NCBI RefSeq assembly: GCF_041381155.1 | Contig: NC_091144.1 | Span: forward strand, 31,428,980 to 31,492,979 | Direction: 5' to 3' | From: Argopecten irradians | Taxonomy: Eukaryota > Mollusca > Bivalvia > Pectinida > Pectinidae | Length of the DNA: 64,000 nucleotides | The notes under the pieces: model-generated | Told to the model about the DNA's origin: nothing | Databases searched by the model: none | What the model saw: the letters and a program-made list of their open reading frames with translations, nothing else | Shown here: positions 1 to 12,727 of the stretch, piece after piece | How positions within the stretch are numbered: the stretch's first letter is position 1 | How the letters are laid out: every line of letters starts with the position of its first letter | Translations under genes and position numbers: made by a program

Positions 1-110
1 TTTTGCTAGATATTTTTGTCTAACTTCTTAGAACAAAAGGAGACCGAAATACCTATATCATTGAGTTTATTAGAATTGGTCGGTCAATGTTTATATCAGA
101 TTCACTATTT

Positions 111-136
111 TCAAAAAAAAAAAAAAAAAAAAAAAA
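111..136. repeat. poly(A) tract
   Basis: An uninterrupted run of A residues in an AT-rich stretch. It may be the tail of an old retroposed element. The rest of 1-350 holds only a short fragment (about 225-290) resembling the dispersed repeat that starts at 352, and no gene. Confidence 0.6.
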
Positions 137-351
137 CTATTGTTACTAAATTAATAATGGCGGAAAAACTTTGATGAAATATCTTGGTTCTGTCCTTTGA
201 TGGGGCAACACCATAGAATATATGAAAGGACATACATGGGATGCCGTCCTTAAATGACTATAGCTGTAGTAGTACGTCAATAAAAATCAGCGAATCAACC
301 AGTTTACTTTTGCAGTAGACCAATTCCTGCATTCTTGACTCTATAAAATTG

Positions 352-852
352 TTTTCATTGTTTGTTTGATTAAATCAAAGCCCTATTGATAGCCAGGATC
401 ATGTAAGGAAGGCATCTTATGTATGCAGTGTCCTGAGTGTATGAAGTGCGTAGTGTGCGATATGGGAGACTTCGGTATATTCATGTTGTGTCTTCTTCTA
501 TAGTGGAACTCTTGCCCTTTTCATAGTGCTATATCACTGAAACATGCCGCCGAAGACACCAAGCAACACATCCCCCAGTCACATCATACTGACAACAGAC
601 GAACAAGTCGTCCTACTCCCTTAATGCTGAGCGCTAAGCAGGGTGTGTCTCCGCCAGGTGACAGAACCCAGAGCCTACCTCACAGGGGCGAGCTCTCAAC
701 CGAAGGCCAAATGTGAGACAGTGTCAAGGAAGACGTTAAGAAGTATAAATTAAGTTAGGAAGAAGGAGATGCTATGATACGATCCTAAATTTAGTCGCCT
801 TTTCTTATCATGCGATATGGGCAGTAGGTACAATTCTAACGCCCTACCTGCA
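352..852 (+). mobile_element. Dispersed repeat R1, copy 1 (SINE-like)
   Basis: This element recurs in the window at about 9477-9950 (opposite strand), 10569-10890 (opposite strand, partial) and 48271-48795 (same strand), with fragments at 4725-4975 and 41385-41535. Shared landmarks in order are a TTGTTTGATT-type start, AGCCAGGATCATGTAAGGA, a GGAGACT..GGTATATTCATGTTGTGTCTTC block, TATATCACTGAA, GCGCTAAGCAGG, a block that reads on the other strand as a tRNA-like B box, and the end CAATTCTAACGCCCTACCTGCA. Similar sequences are common in molluscan genomes. No reading frame spans it, so it is probably a non-autonomous retroposon. Confidence 0.7.
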
Positions 853-889
853 GGACCGCATTTTCATCGTTATTTCATTTTAATGTCAT

Positions 890-1860
890 AGGGTCATCTA
901 ACCAGAAGGGTCAGGATGACCTACAGCCACCATGCTTTGTCCATGGTCGTGCGCTGTTCGCATTTCGTTGTAGGTATAAACTTTTCATTCAAACAACTTC
1001 TTCTCAATATCCGAAAGGCCCAAGAAACTGATATTAGGCATGTAGAATGCTGAAATGATGGACCACAAAGTTTGTGGAATGTGGACCTTCATTCAAGGTC
1101 AAAGAATTCAAAAAGGCTAAATCTTTTAACGATTTCTTGTGAATAACTAAGATGCCTAGATACCTGATATAAGGCATTAAGTATGCTGGCATGAACGACT
1201 ACCAAGTTCATTTAAGGTTACAAGGGTCAAATAGGCTAAAAACTTTAAACGACTTATTGTGAATAACTAAGAGGCATTGAAATCTGATATTGGGACTGTA
1301 GAATGATAGCTTAAACGACTACCAAGTTTGTTTAAATAAATGACCTTGACCTATCTTCATGGTCACATGAGTCAAATAGACTGAAATCTTTTAAACGACT
1401 TCTTGTGGATAACTAAGAGGACTAGACACCTGGTATTGTACATGTAGCATGTTGGGATGAAGGGCAAATGTTCCTAAACCATCTTGCCCGATAGGTCAGG
1501 GTGACCTTGAGTGATCGTGCTTCGTGCGCCGTCGTTCATAAACTTTTCATTCAAACGACTTCTCAACAATTGGAAGGCATCAATACATGATGTTAGACCT
1601 AACATATTCTTAAATAAAGGGCTACTAATTTGTTTGTCAAATGAATGACATTGACGTTAATTGAAGGTCACAGGGTTCAAATTGGCAAACATAAACGACT
1701 TCTTGACAATAACTAAGACGCCTTGCAGTATGCTGGAATAAAGGGCTTCAGACAAGTCAAATATATGAAAATCTTCAAACAGCTTTTCAATATGTGAAAG
1801 GCCTAAAGAACTCAGATAGTGGGTCTGCAATATTCCGCATGATTTGTTTACTTTACCTAC
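890..1860. repeat. Degenerate tandem repeat with an AACGACTTCTTG core
   Basis: The core AAACGACTTCTTGTGAATAA followed by CTAAGA recurs near 1125, 1245, 1395, 1555 and 1690. Between cores lie CAAGGTCA/AGGTCACAGGG and GTCAAATAGGCT motifs and a CTACCAAGTTTGTTTAAA-type motif. Spacing is roughly 130-160 bp and copies differ substantially, so this is an old, decayed tandem or nested repeat. There is no coding sequence. Confidence 0.6.
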
Positions 1861-3300
1861 TTTCATAGTAACAGTTTTTAAATATATCAGACACCAAGAA
1901 CGTCAATTGAAGAGTTCCTAGAGTGAAATATCTTATTTGGTGCCCCAAAAAGTTAAGCAATTTCAGTCCACTGTATTCTTTTTTCATTACTGTATAGTTT
2001 GACTATGTTTTATTGTGTGAATAATAGTCCGAGATGGGCTGTTTGGCTGAAGAATGAAATCCAAATTATGCATGACATATTTATGACATAAAAACAACAG
2101 TATATTCTTTTGAGAAATATCTAAGGTCAACATATAAGTTACACCGATATACCATAATACGTTTCGCTAAACGGAACATTTGCTTATTAATAAGTAAATA
2201 AACCCATGAAGACAGAAATACTTCTGACGATTGGTGTAGGAAATATTATAGGACCCTATTTAACATATTGTCTAGTTCAATATATGACCCTAAAATTAAC
2301 ATTTTGTGATATAGGCAAAAGAAGTTTTTATTTAGATGTAGGTCAAATGTCAATATATAAGTCAGTTTGACCAACTTTGGTACACCAACTTACATAGGAT
2401 ACGTTTTACTCAAGTATGACGTCGCTAAAGCGGCTTTTGATACATGATAGAGCCGAGAGAAGGACAGATTTCGTTTAACATTTTTAACTCTCAGTACTTT
2501 GATATTGGGTAAGAAATAAAGGGGGTAGCCGTACAAAAGTGCAAAAAAGTCGGCATACCCAGTGATTCATCGACACAATATTTTCTTGAGTCAATAAATG
2601 ATATATGAAGATATTTTTGATTGCTGAAATTTTAGGGTACTCGGGGTTTGCCATTGTTATCTAAGGAATTTATTAAAAACTAATGAAATGAAATTCCTCT
2701 ATTTTCATGAAAAATTAAGAGCAAAACTGGAAATTGCAAGAAAACCCCAACAGATCTAATGACGTATTGTATATCGTTAAAAAGATAATACGAAATGCTA
2801 TGTTATTACACCAAAATAATTTATCTCTTTGTTTTGTATGTCTTAATATGATGCATTAAAGGCGCACAAGTAGGAATCGGACGTAAAACTTACAAAAGGT
2901 GGCGCTGTAGTCGCATGATTAATCTATTCATGGAATAAGTACTGGTCCGAAACGTATTATGTGCCGATTGATGTATTTGCACCAAAAAATTAAAAATCGA
3001 TCGTGGGCGGCCATGCAACACCTCCTTAAAATAAAATTGATAATCTGCATACATGATTATAACCTATGCACAATGAGTTACATTCTAAAGGTACTTTAGC
3101 GACATGAAACATTATATTTATCTGCTCTACCATCTAAAATATACATGTATTACCACTAATTCGAAAATTAACCGAGTTTTTCATACTTTCGGGTAATATC
3201 AGGATAAACATGTCTTTAGAATGCGTTCACATCACGTGACAAAATACTGGACTCTGATTGGCTACAAACATTGCGTTGGGAGGTGTCCCTTAACGTACTT
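1861..3300. other. Gene-free AT-rich sequence
   Basis: I see no splice-bounded reading frame, RNA gene or clear repeat here. Short open frames are of chance length. The stretch contains many A/T runs only. Confidence 0.5.
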
Positions 3301-3344
3301 CTATTACGATGTCATAAAAAACGGGTCTCATGTGAGGGTGATGT

Positions 3345-3475
3345 ACTAAACCCATTATGGCCTGGTCTATCGGGCATTATTTCATCCCTCGACAATACAA
3401 TGAGGCGATAGTGCCCTCTCAACCAGGCCACAATAATAAAATAGTGCCCTCTCCACCAGGCCATAATAGATAAAT
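3345..3475. repeat. Small foldback around ATTATGGCCTGG
   Basis: ATTATGGCCTGGT near 3354 is answered by ACCAGGCCATAAT near 3458, with an internal third copy (AACCAGGCCACAATAA) and two copies of ATAGTGCCCTCTC. The arrangement resembles the ends of a small foldback element with a partial internal duplication. Confidence 0.45.
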
Positions 3476-3616
3476 AGAAGCATGCATTACATATATACGA
3501 GGACATTAATCATGTCATCTAGTTACCATAATATTACTGCCCTGTTGTCGACTTATTAAAAATTTGTTTACAAGATACTCAAATGAAGCTAACACTTGAA
3601 AACAACAAACGCTTTC

Positions 3617-3978
3617 TTAAAGATGCTCCATCGCTGACAAATGACATTTTTTCACTATCAAAAACAGGAGCAGACGAATAAGTATTTTTCTTCAGTTACA
3701 AAAGTTACTTACTTTACACCATTACCACCATTGAAAAGTTTGAGCTTGTAATTTCACTTCAAGTTAAAGTTGCAAAAATAATTAATTGCATCCCGAAAAA
3801 AATCCGTGTCACTATATTATATATGGAAAGAAGTACTGATTGCGCATGCACCAAAGGCAAAATAATTTATTTTATAATATTTTTGTGTTAATTAGACATA
3901 CATATACACGATTAAACACCAATTATTGTTCAAGTGATTAATATCATTTATGCTCTGTCGGCGATGGAGCATCTTTAA
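3617..3978 (+). mobile_element. MITE family A, copy 1 (TTAA target site)
   Basis: This is a non-coding element bounded by TTAA on both sides. Terminal inverted repeats read AGATGCTCCATCGCTGACA at the left and TGTCGGCGATGGAGCATCT at the right. The interior is AT-rich and carries conserved stretches (AGGAGCAGACGA, TTACTTTACACCATTACC, ATTAATTGCATCCCGAAAA, GATTGCGCATG, ACACCAATTATTGTTCAA) that recur in the copies at 42622, 44668 and 61832. A TTAA duplication points to a piggyBac-like mobilising transposase, which is inference from the target site only. Confidence 0.75.
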
Positions 3979-4724
3979 TGGTTATACATGCATTAATATT
4001 CAGTAATAGTTATGATTGACGATAAAAGATTTAATTAGAAAATAAATGAATAAAATATCTGACCGGTAATTATACAATTTTTCAGAATCAGAAATGATTT
4101 CCCGAAAAAAACTTCAGGTGCAAAAATCTTATTTTATATAACTATAACAATTGGTCTCTGAATAAAAGCCTAGCTGTTTATTGGACGACGTGAAGCTTAT
4201 TTAACAAATGCAAGAGATATTTGATGATATTTTATTTTATTGTAGTAACATTTACAATCTACTTTGTAAGCATGTAAGGTAACACCGTCATCAACTCTAT
4301 CGGATTTGGAGAGTTCACCTGAATGAGTTCAGTGTTATTGTGGATACCTCAATTTCCAACACAATAATACCATGATGTATCTGCGATTCTATTATTGGAC
4401 TTTGATTGTGTTTTACTTTGGTAAATAATATCAGTCTGTATCAAATGAATGCAATCATGAAGTAAGGTGAAGGTTATTGTGTGACGTCATATTATGAAGG
4501 GAAATAGGTAACTTGGAATACTTTTTACAGAAGAGGTGTGATCACCAGGTACCGTTTCTTTAATAAAACATTCAGTATATCAGACGTGACGTAGATTGAG
4601 CAATATTTTCAATAAAGCTTGGGTTTACTTTATGTAGATAATAAAGCTTTCGTTATAACGTCGGGTAAACAGTATGCTTATTTTCATGCATGAGTTACCT
4701 TGTTAAATAGATAAAACACCACGA
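3979..4724. other. Gene-free AT-rich sequence
   Basis: No supported feature. Only chance-length open frames and short A/T runs are seen. Confidence 0.45.
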
Positions 4725-4975
4725 GTTTTATATGTTTGTCATATCAGATATTTACATAATTTATGTTCTGAAAAATTTATGTTCTGAAAGGAATTCAAGA
4801 TTGTTTCAAGAATTGTCAGAGATTCTATTCTCTTTTACCTGTGTACACACAACACAAATATACCGCAGCCTCCAAAAATTCACTAAACTCACGCAACACA
4901 CCGCATACTCTGGAGGCCGCCCTGAAATGACCCTGGCTGTTAATAAGACGTTAATATAATCAAACAAACAGTCAA
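4725..4975 (-). mobile_element. Fragment of dispersed repeat R1
   Basis: The stretch CACAACACAAATATACCGCAGCCTCC followed by a GGAGGCCGCCC..TGACCCTGGCTGTTAATAAGACG block and ATCAAACAAACA is the reverse complement of the R1 start (compare 48290-48420). Only the first quarter of the element is present. The 75-residue open frame over it is a by-product of the repeat. Confidence 0.55.
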
Positions 4976-7300
4976 ATATGACAACTTAATCAAGATTAAT
5001 TTATTGCAGATTAGGTTTTAATTATCTATGTAACTATATTTATCTTTTACACATAAACAAGACCACAGGTGTCCTTGCTTGAATAATTCATTGAAAAGAG
5101 GGTAACTGAAGAACACACACTAATACATTCTGCTCTTCCAAAGTTTTGTGGATTTGATTCATTATGCCAAGTCATCAACTTCGGAAGTTTATAGACTTTG
5201 CAATGATAGATGACAGCTTAAATGTCGGAAGACGATTGTTTTAATTACTCCCTTCAACTCTTAGAACACTTTACATATCCAATGTTCTCCTAATATTCTT
5301 GTTCACCGCATTATCAGTCAACTAAAACCAAAGTTAAACACTTAAAGCAAATAATTTATAAATTCTGTAACCTAACACAACATATAGATGTTACATGGAA
5401 TGAAAATTTCTCCTTTAAACTGTTTATGGTGCAGCTATCTCCTTTCATTCTGATGAAATACTATCACATTTTAGCGTATGAATAGAGATACAGAAACTGA
5501 CACGATAAAAAGTCGTAAAGAATAAATGAAATTACACATTACTCACCGACAGTAAAACTCGGTAAAAGTCTTCTTAATCAACATGTCCAAGATACAAATG
5601 CCTATATGTATCCATGTAAGATTCCGAGTTCAAATAAATAGATATGTTAATGTACTCATTTACATACAACTTGAAGCAATGCCGTACACATATTAGGTGT
5701 GTAATAGAGGAAAAGGGCGTCCAGTCCCATGGTAAATATTGTTTATACACATACGTGTGCTTGTATGTACTGTGATGGACGGCGTACTGGGCGTTTTGAC
5801 ATATATATGGTTAAGTAGTAACCAGGCCTTAAAGGTGAATTGTCGGAGTAAACCAAAGTCAATTTTTGTGTCCATATAATGTCCGTCCAAGAACAGATAT
5901 ACCATACAATTCTTTTAATGAAGATTTATTTATAGAATGTAGATTAAATGTGTCCTTGTTTTAAAATGATGAAACTGATTATTGAATGTACTTGCTTATA
6001 AATCATGTAATATTTTTCTGATAGTTTTGCATGCAGGTAGGAAAAGTTCCAAAGTGTAAACATAGCTCCCACATACTATCGGCTTCCCAGGATATTTGAC
6101 TAAGCAAGTATGTGACAGAGTATACGACAATGTTAGAGAGTGTAAGAGAAATGTATGTTGCAGAAACCTTTAAAAATTCAGTTTATAAAAAACATACTAG
6201 ATTGTATGACTTTAAATCTGACATGCAACAGAGGCATGGTGAGCGATTGGAATGATGTAGTGAGGTGACCTCTTTGTATAAATCAAAATAAGTTAGTTTC
6301 ACGTTAACATAACACTGTAAGCAACAACCGAAGAACTAGGGAGTCTATTATAAACAATTTGTCTTTATAAATCCTAAGGTTATACATTTCAATCGTAAAT
6401 AATACAAGAGTCATTCATATGTGGATATAAAGGATTTACTTAATCTATGAAAACCAGATTGGTTTTATTATCTAATTCTATTTTATTTTCTGCAAAGAAC
6501 ATGGGAGGTTACTTTGATTTCTCTTTGTTATGAGTAGGTTTTCCTGACTCATTCATTGACCAGGGTCACAAAATGTAGTAAAAATCGAGAACATTTTCTC
6601 TCATACCTCAACGTTTTTATTGCAAAACAATTATGATATTCCGCCATTTTGAAATAATTTCCGCGACTGCTAGTCAATTATGAGAATATTGAAAATAATG
6701 GTAAAAATTTACCAGGAAAATTGAAATTTTCTATCACAATATGGTGGGTCTTTTGATTGCGAATCATCTGATAATGCATTTATGGCTCCGGTGGCAGGAT
6801 ATGAAGGCTTATTTACTTCATGATGTAAATTTCCTGAGGACTGCATAATGTAGGGATTCCAAATTATATATAACGGTTTTTTTTCTAGATTTATAATTGT
6901 ATTAAGGAGCAATAACACATAATTATTTAATCAGTTTAAACAAAACTTATGAAGTCTGTACTTATAAATGTACGTTACTAGCGTCACTCAAAATTAGATT
7001 AATCGAAACATCTATAAAAGACGATGGAAATGTAATAAGTTAATGCAACAACTACGCACATCCGGAATCAGTTATATCGTCTGACATATCTTGATGAAAA
7101 TAAGGTATCAAAATAAAAGAAATCTATGTAAGGGCCAAACTTAGTGCCCTTATTTGTCCTACACCTTTGTATGGGTCAAAGAAGTAATATCAGCGGTATT
7201 TTTTCAGGTAATACGATATCCGTACAAATGTTTGTCTGTAGGATACGAATTACTCAAGATATTGAATAATGCCATGGGATAAGGAACAATCTGATAAAGA
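4976..7300. other. Gene-free sequence
   Basis: Scanned on both strands. There are only short open frames without splice context, and no repeat structure that I can define. Confidence 0.45.
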
Positions 7301-7309
7301 ATATATATA

Positions 7310-7565
7310 CATATTTTTATAACCACTCCACTCAATATAGGATCAGACAACATCCCATAAGGGGTTATGTTTGGATGACCTTTATACCACATGTATTTCA
7401 GATCAAATGTATTTTTACACCTTGCTACATCAATTGAAAACGCCATTTCGTCCCAAGATATACATACTGTTGTGGCAGCAATTGGGTTGGCAAAATTCGA
7501 AAGGTCACCAGAATATAACCTCTAATGGGATGTTGTCATATCCTCTTATCAACGTAGTGATAACA
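7310..7565. mobile_element. Foldback element (inverted repeat arms of about 75 bp)
   Basis: The left arm (about 7318-7390), with ACAACATCCCATAAGGGGTTAT and GGATGACCTTTATA, is roughly complementary to the right arm (about 7492-7565), with AAAGGTCACCAGAATATAACC and TAATGGGATGTTGTC. The arms differ by scattered substitutions. This fits an old MITE-like foldback. The two small open frames over it are not credible genes. Confidence 0.5.
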
Positions 7566-7665
7566 GGAATCTGTATTTTAATTTGGGACAAGAAAGAACT
7601 GCTAACCGCGCAGACAAGCCATATTTTGTCAACACAGTTAGGATTACTTCCGTGCCCTGTATAGC

Positions 7666-8073
7666 TTAAAGGGCCACTACCTTTCCGAAACGGCTTTTAA
7701 TTTTTAAAATAGGAATGTAAAACGAGATCAATAATTTTGTAGAGTCGCAGAAGTTATTAACTATACGTTTACTAGCACACTTATCATCACCTTCAAAACT
7801 GTTTAATTAGAATAAATAAAATGTTAATTTTCATAACGCGGGTCGTTTTATGTTTCCCGCCGTCGTCCTAAATGCCGCGCGGTAGTTGACTATCACTGCG
7901 CCAGACGGCAAAACAGCGAAATGAATCTCCACTGTTATCGTACATTAGACAGGAAATCTTGCATATGTTTGGTGTTGTAATCTCATCTTAAGCCATCGAT
8001 ATATATTTTCTTTTGTTATTAATGTTTTTAAGAAACCTTTAAATTTTGCTCCGGAAAGGTAGTGGGCCTTTAA
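7666..8073. mobile_element. MITE family B (TTAA target site)
   Basis: TTAA lies directly outside both ends (7666-7669 and 8070-8073). The termini are AGGGCCACTACCTTTCCG and its complement CGGAAAGGTAGTGGGCCT. The 400-bp interior has no coding capacity. The target site matches family A but the terminal sequence differs, so the two may share a class of transposase while being separate families. Confidence 0.7.
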
Positions 8074-9476
8074 ATTTGTGCCAAAACATTGAACTAGGTT
8101 TACAAAGTGACGAAAAGTATCAAAGTCACGCGTACAATTGTTATCGTTTGGGAACCCATACAATGACTCTAATAAATACTATTTAATGATATGAAACCTT
8201 ACAAATGAATATTGAAAATACATGCTGGTCTTAATTAATGAAATTAAGAAAAATGTTTTTATGTATTTCTTTTACTATATTGTTTGTTGGATCACCACGT
8301 TGTTTATTTACCATAAAACATTAAATATACATCATGTGCGAAGTGGTCATGTACAATTGCTTCTTGAAGTTGTGAAATACTCGAATTTACAAACAAATTG
8401 AGTTTCTCACACCTTGCCACTAACTACCTAGGGAATTCATTGCCGGTATGTCTAATTACATTACATCCCTACTAACTCACGTTGATTGACTTTTTATAGT
8501 AATGTGAAACAAAACAAATAACACAATTACCTACCAACTGGGAGGTTTGTGTCCCTCTGCGCATTTATATTAATTGTACCAAGGGTAATGGTATTCGTGG
8601 TGAACGTTACACAGCTATATTAGGCTCGGTATCAGACTCCGAGTCTACAACGCTATGCCGGCACATGAACAAAAACACTACATGTGAACAAAGCCAGGGC
8701 CATTTTTAAAAGTGTTAAGATAAACCATGTGTAAATAGTAACAACATAGGAATACTTCGATTTTGCTTTCTCTAGAACATCTGCTTGAACTGTAGATATA
8801 TATATGTTATTCATCACCAAAAGTTACTAACATTTCGATAATTACAGTACTTTCAATGCATTGGTTTTAATTTTACAAATACAAAGAAGAGAAGAAAAAG
8901 GTTTTTAGCAGTACTGCCAAAAATCATTATATGTACATATATAGTGAAGCGAAATGTGTGCCTACGGTCAGACTATTTAGCCAAATTCTGGTCTACAATT
9001 TCATTTTACATTTTTACACTGTTATTAGCCAGTATAAAGTGATTTCTGCAGAAAAGTTTCCATCTAAACACACAACAATTTTGCAGTTCAGAATTTCTTT
9101 GTTGTAACTGACGTTTATCTGAAGCCATTTGAATGATTTTAACGGCTTGATTCTTCAAACCATATGGTTTTTAATAGATAAATGAAGAATAATTAACATG
9201 CCAAAATTTTCGCCCAGTTAAGGCAAATATAACTTTAAACAAAGTGATAAAAAAACAGTTTACAGATTTGAGCACTATGAAAAAGAATCTAGTATGTTTA
9301 CAACATTTTATAAACCCTTTTAGAAGAAGCTATTGACCTCTTCATCTCGGTTTACATCTGCACAGGTGATTGAACTCGTACAGATCCCTTCCTTACCTAT
9401 TTCAATGATGTGACCATCATATAAAATGACGTAAAAAGAGGCAACCAAAAGAAGGCAAGTATGTATTGTATATATG
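8074..9476. other. Gene-free sequence
   Basis: No gene, RNA or definable repeat is seen. The sequence is AT-rich with short homopolymer runs. Confidence 0.45.
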
Positions 9477-9950
9477 AAGGTAGGGCGTTAAATTGTACCT
9501 GCTGCCCCTATTGCATAATTGTAAAAGGCGACTAAATTGAGGATTCCCTTGGCACCATCTCACATTTGGCCTTCGGTTGAGCGCTTGCCCCTGGAAGGCT
9601 CTGGGTTCTGTCTCCTGGCCGAGACATATCAATGTCTATAAAAATTGTAGTTTTCTGCTCCTGCTTAGCGCTCAACAGTAAAGGAGTGGGACGACTGGTT
9701 CGCCGTTGTCAGCATAATGTGACTTGGTGAGCTGTGATGCTTGGTGTCATCGGCGGCATGCTTCAGTGATACAACACTATAAAAAGGGCAATAGTTCCAC
9801 TTTACACGAGGACATAACATGAATATACCGCAGTCTCCCAAAACACTCACCGCGCACTTCATACACACTACACTATACCGAATACATGGGAGGTCGTACT
9901 TACATGACCCTGGATGTTAATAGGATGTTAATAAATCAAACAAACAATCA
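9477..9950 (-). mobile_element. Dispersed repeat R1, copy 2, with tRNA-like head
   Basis: The complete R1 in reverse orientation. In this orientation the plus strand reads GGTAGGGCGTTAAATTGTAC, then TTTGGCCTTCGGTTGAGCGC (A-box-like), then GGGTTCTGTCTCC (B-box-like, compare GGTTCRANNCC), then GCTTAGCGCTCAACAG, ending in GTTAATAAATCAAACAAACA. A pol III-type box pair inside a repeat without coding capacity suggests a tRNA-derived SINE or a composite containing one. Confidence 0.65.
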
Positions 9951-10568
9951 AACAATTCACAAACATTTTATTACAAATACAATCAAAAATCAAGAAATAA
10001 ATATTGAAACGCTGTTAAAAAATTTGCTTGCTTCTCACTTGATAAATCATGAAAGATTTTACACTCTCGCCCACAGCCTGGTTATAATTATTTCACCTTC
10101 TTAATGCGTTTCTCCAGCTAAAACCTATTTCATTGTCTTTTTGCATGTGGAAAGGTCGGCTTCAGTAATTCATGCTAGTTTCGGCATTATTTACCGTCCC
10201 TAGAGAACCAAACCATGTACTTTCACAAACTTTAAGCACCAGACTCTCACAAATGCTTTCCCGGTGTCTGTTGTTTCCGATGATTTGTTTTCTTTCACAC
10301 TATTATTGTAGACCGATCCGCAATGTTATAAATTGATTTGAATTCTTAAAAGGAAATTTATATCTTACCACAAAAACCAATCAGAAGGGAAGATTTTTTT
10401 TACCACGGGGTCATTTATATTAAACAATTGTAATGTCAAGTAAGTAGACCAATAGTAATGCATCTGGCGTTTTGTTTATATATATATTTTTTACCTAAAC
10501 AAACAATTCCTACTGTACAATTACAAATTGCGTATAAGCGCATAACTTCGATCAATCTCTCGCCCATA

Positions 10569-10890
10569 TCAGGAAGGTTTTGGGTTTTGTCTTCTGGCCG
10601 AGACAGTTCATAGACTGTAAAATTAGTAGTTTCTGCTTTGCGCCCAGTATAAAAGAATGGGGCGACTGATTTATCTGTTGTCAGTATAATGTGACCAGGT
10701 AGGGTGTGACGCTTGGTGTGTTAGGCGGCACGGTTCAGTGAGATTGCACTATAAAAAGGGTAAGTTCTACTCTATTACAGAGAGGCACAACACGGATATA
10801 CCTCAGCCTCCCAACGCATACAGACATCGACACCAGAACATCATACTCATTACAGGGAGGAAGGTTTTCCTTAACGGACCCTGAATTCTA
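10569..10890 (-). mobile_element. Dispersed repeat R1, partial copy 3
   Basis: Shares with the 9477 copy the order GGTTTTGTCTTCTGGCCGAGACA, GTAGTTTCTGCT, GCGCCCAGTA, GTCAGTATAATGTGACC, CAGTGAGATTGCACTATAAAAAGGG and ATATACCTCAGCCTCCCA. It lacks the A-box half and is more diverged. Confidence 0.6.
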
Positions 10891-12680
10891 GCAGCACTAA
10901 ATCTTTTATTTAGTAGAATTGTTGTTACTTCCCTTATTTGTCCCTTATTTGCATCCGACACCTGACCGTTCACCACAATGTACTATTATAGTTTTTTTAT
11001 CACTAAAGGTATTGGTAAATCTTTAAATTAATCATATTGTTTAATTTTCGTTTAACATAATGTCATACTTTGTGACATTCCTTCCCTCAAGAATAAAAGA
11101 AAATGTTGATTATGTTTATCTAACGTTATTTAACAGTAATTTCTGATAATCGTATTTATCAAAACGAAATCGAGGAAAATACTTTCATCATTTTCTTTGT
11201 CATTACCTGATGTATTTCATTAATTAGAAATGCAAAGTCTACACGAAGCGTAGTGCACAGTTTACATTGCAAATCGGTCGGTCCCTAATGTTCTAACATA
11301 TATATCCACCGTCATATCATAAAAAGGAGATAATATCCGGGTTTTTTTTTTTTTTTTTTTTTTGCGAAGAACCGATTTAATGAGTTCTATTTGTAAAGTA
11401 AATACATTTAATATAAACGTTCTTTTTGATGGAGACCATTTCCTTTCTCATTGTTCTGTATTTCATTAATAGTCATACCGGGAAATTCCGCAGCATAATA
11501 CCACTCGCGCATCTAGCATAATCCCTCCTCACACTAGTTTTCACGTATAGAATTAATGGCAATTTTATATTTACCGTGATCTATTCTTTTATACAGATTA
11601 AATTAACATTTGAGATTAGAAGTGTAGCCTGTATCAGTCCCATGTGTATTGAAAGTTCAATTACATGCTAGTACTACATCATAAAACATGGTGACCTTTC
11701 TGCTAGGTGGCAGGCAATATGTTTAACTTCATTAACTGGTTTTTAACCATTCTACAAAAGAGCACAGGGATTTAATTACCGGTCGTTTCGCATCTATCTT
11801 ACATTCCGTTAGAGAAAGCCACGAACGAACCATCAAGTGCCACAATGCAAATGCAGAAAATCGAAACTGTGAAAAGCCACTTTAATTAGAAGTAGCTGCA
11901 TTTGACCAGTGATGGCTTATACTTACGATATCATAAATAACTCATCTCATTGATTTTGTAGAGCCGGTCGTGTGCATTATCGAAGTTGTATTGTTATGTT
12001 GCAGGGAGCTCCGTGTTTTATAGCCTTGAGGTGACATTAGCGTTTCACAATAGTACTGTGTACAGGACCCGACGCATTGTCAGCCGAGATACTCGCGATA
12101 CACATCCCTCAGTGTTGTTACGACTATAAAGAAACTGATATGGAGAAATAACATGCATCGCCCATGGAGCAACATGTTTGAACATAGTGTCAACTAGTGC
12201 ATGGATAAAATGATCAAGCTTTGTATCAGGATGTGATTTTCGTCGGGATTAATCGTTATTACAGCAGTTTGATTTATGAATTATCAGAACTTTCATAACA
12301 CTGCCGTGCCTTTTTCGGAAAAAGGAAGTTTGTGAATACAACCTCCGATAATATCATTAGGCTTAAATACTCAATGAGCATTATGTTGTGGAAACATCTT
12401 CCGAATTTGTTGAATTCAAGGAATATTTTTTGAAATTTAAAATCTTCAAAATGTGATCCAAAAGTAAAATACGACTATAAACGAAAATTATTAGGTTCTG
12501 GAAAAATGTTAAAAATGACATTTATTTGAAGTTTACTCAAAATTGTGATGTATTATTTCATAAGCCTTAGGTTCAGGACTATGCACGGATATCAATGATT
12601 TCCTTTAGCCTGTATGATCCCAATTCCAGTATGTGAAAAACACTTCATCTGTGACATTATAAAGGAGTAAATTATAAAAC
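10891..12680. other. Gene-free upstream region of the receptor gene
   Basis: Contains a poly(T) run at about 11341-11362 and otherwise unremarkable AT-rich sequence. The promoter of the receptor gene should lie here or closer to 12806. I see no clear TATA box or CpG-rich block that would place it. Confidence 0.4.
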
Positions 12681-12727
12681 TAAATTGCTGTCCCATTACC
12701 CAAGCAATTACATGTTAGTGATATGAT

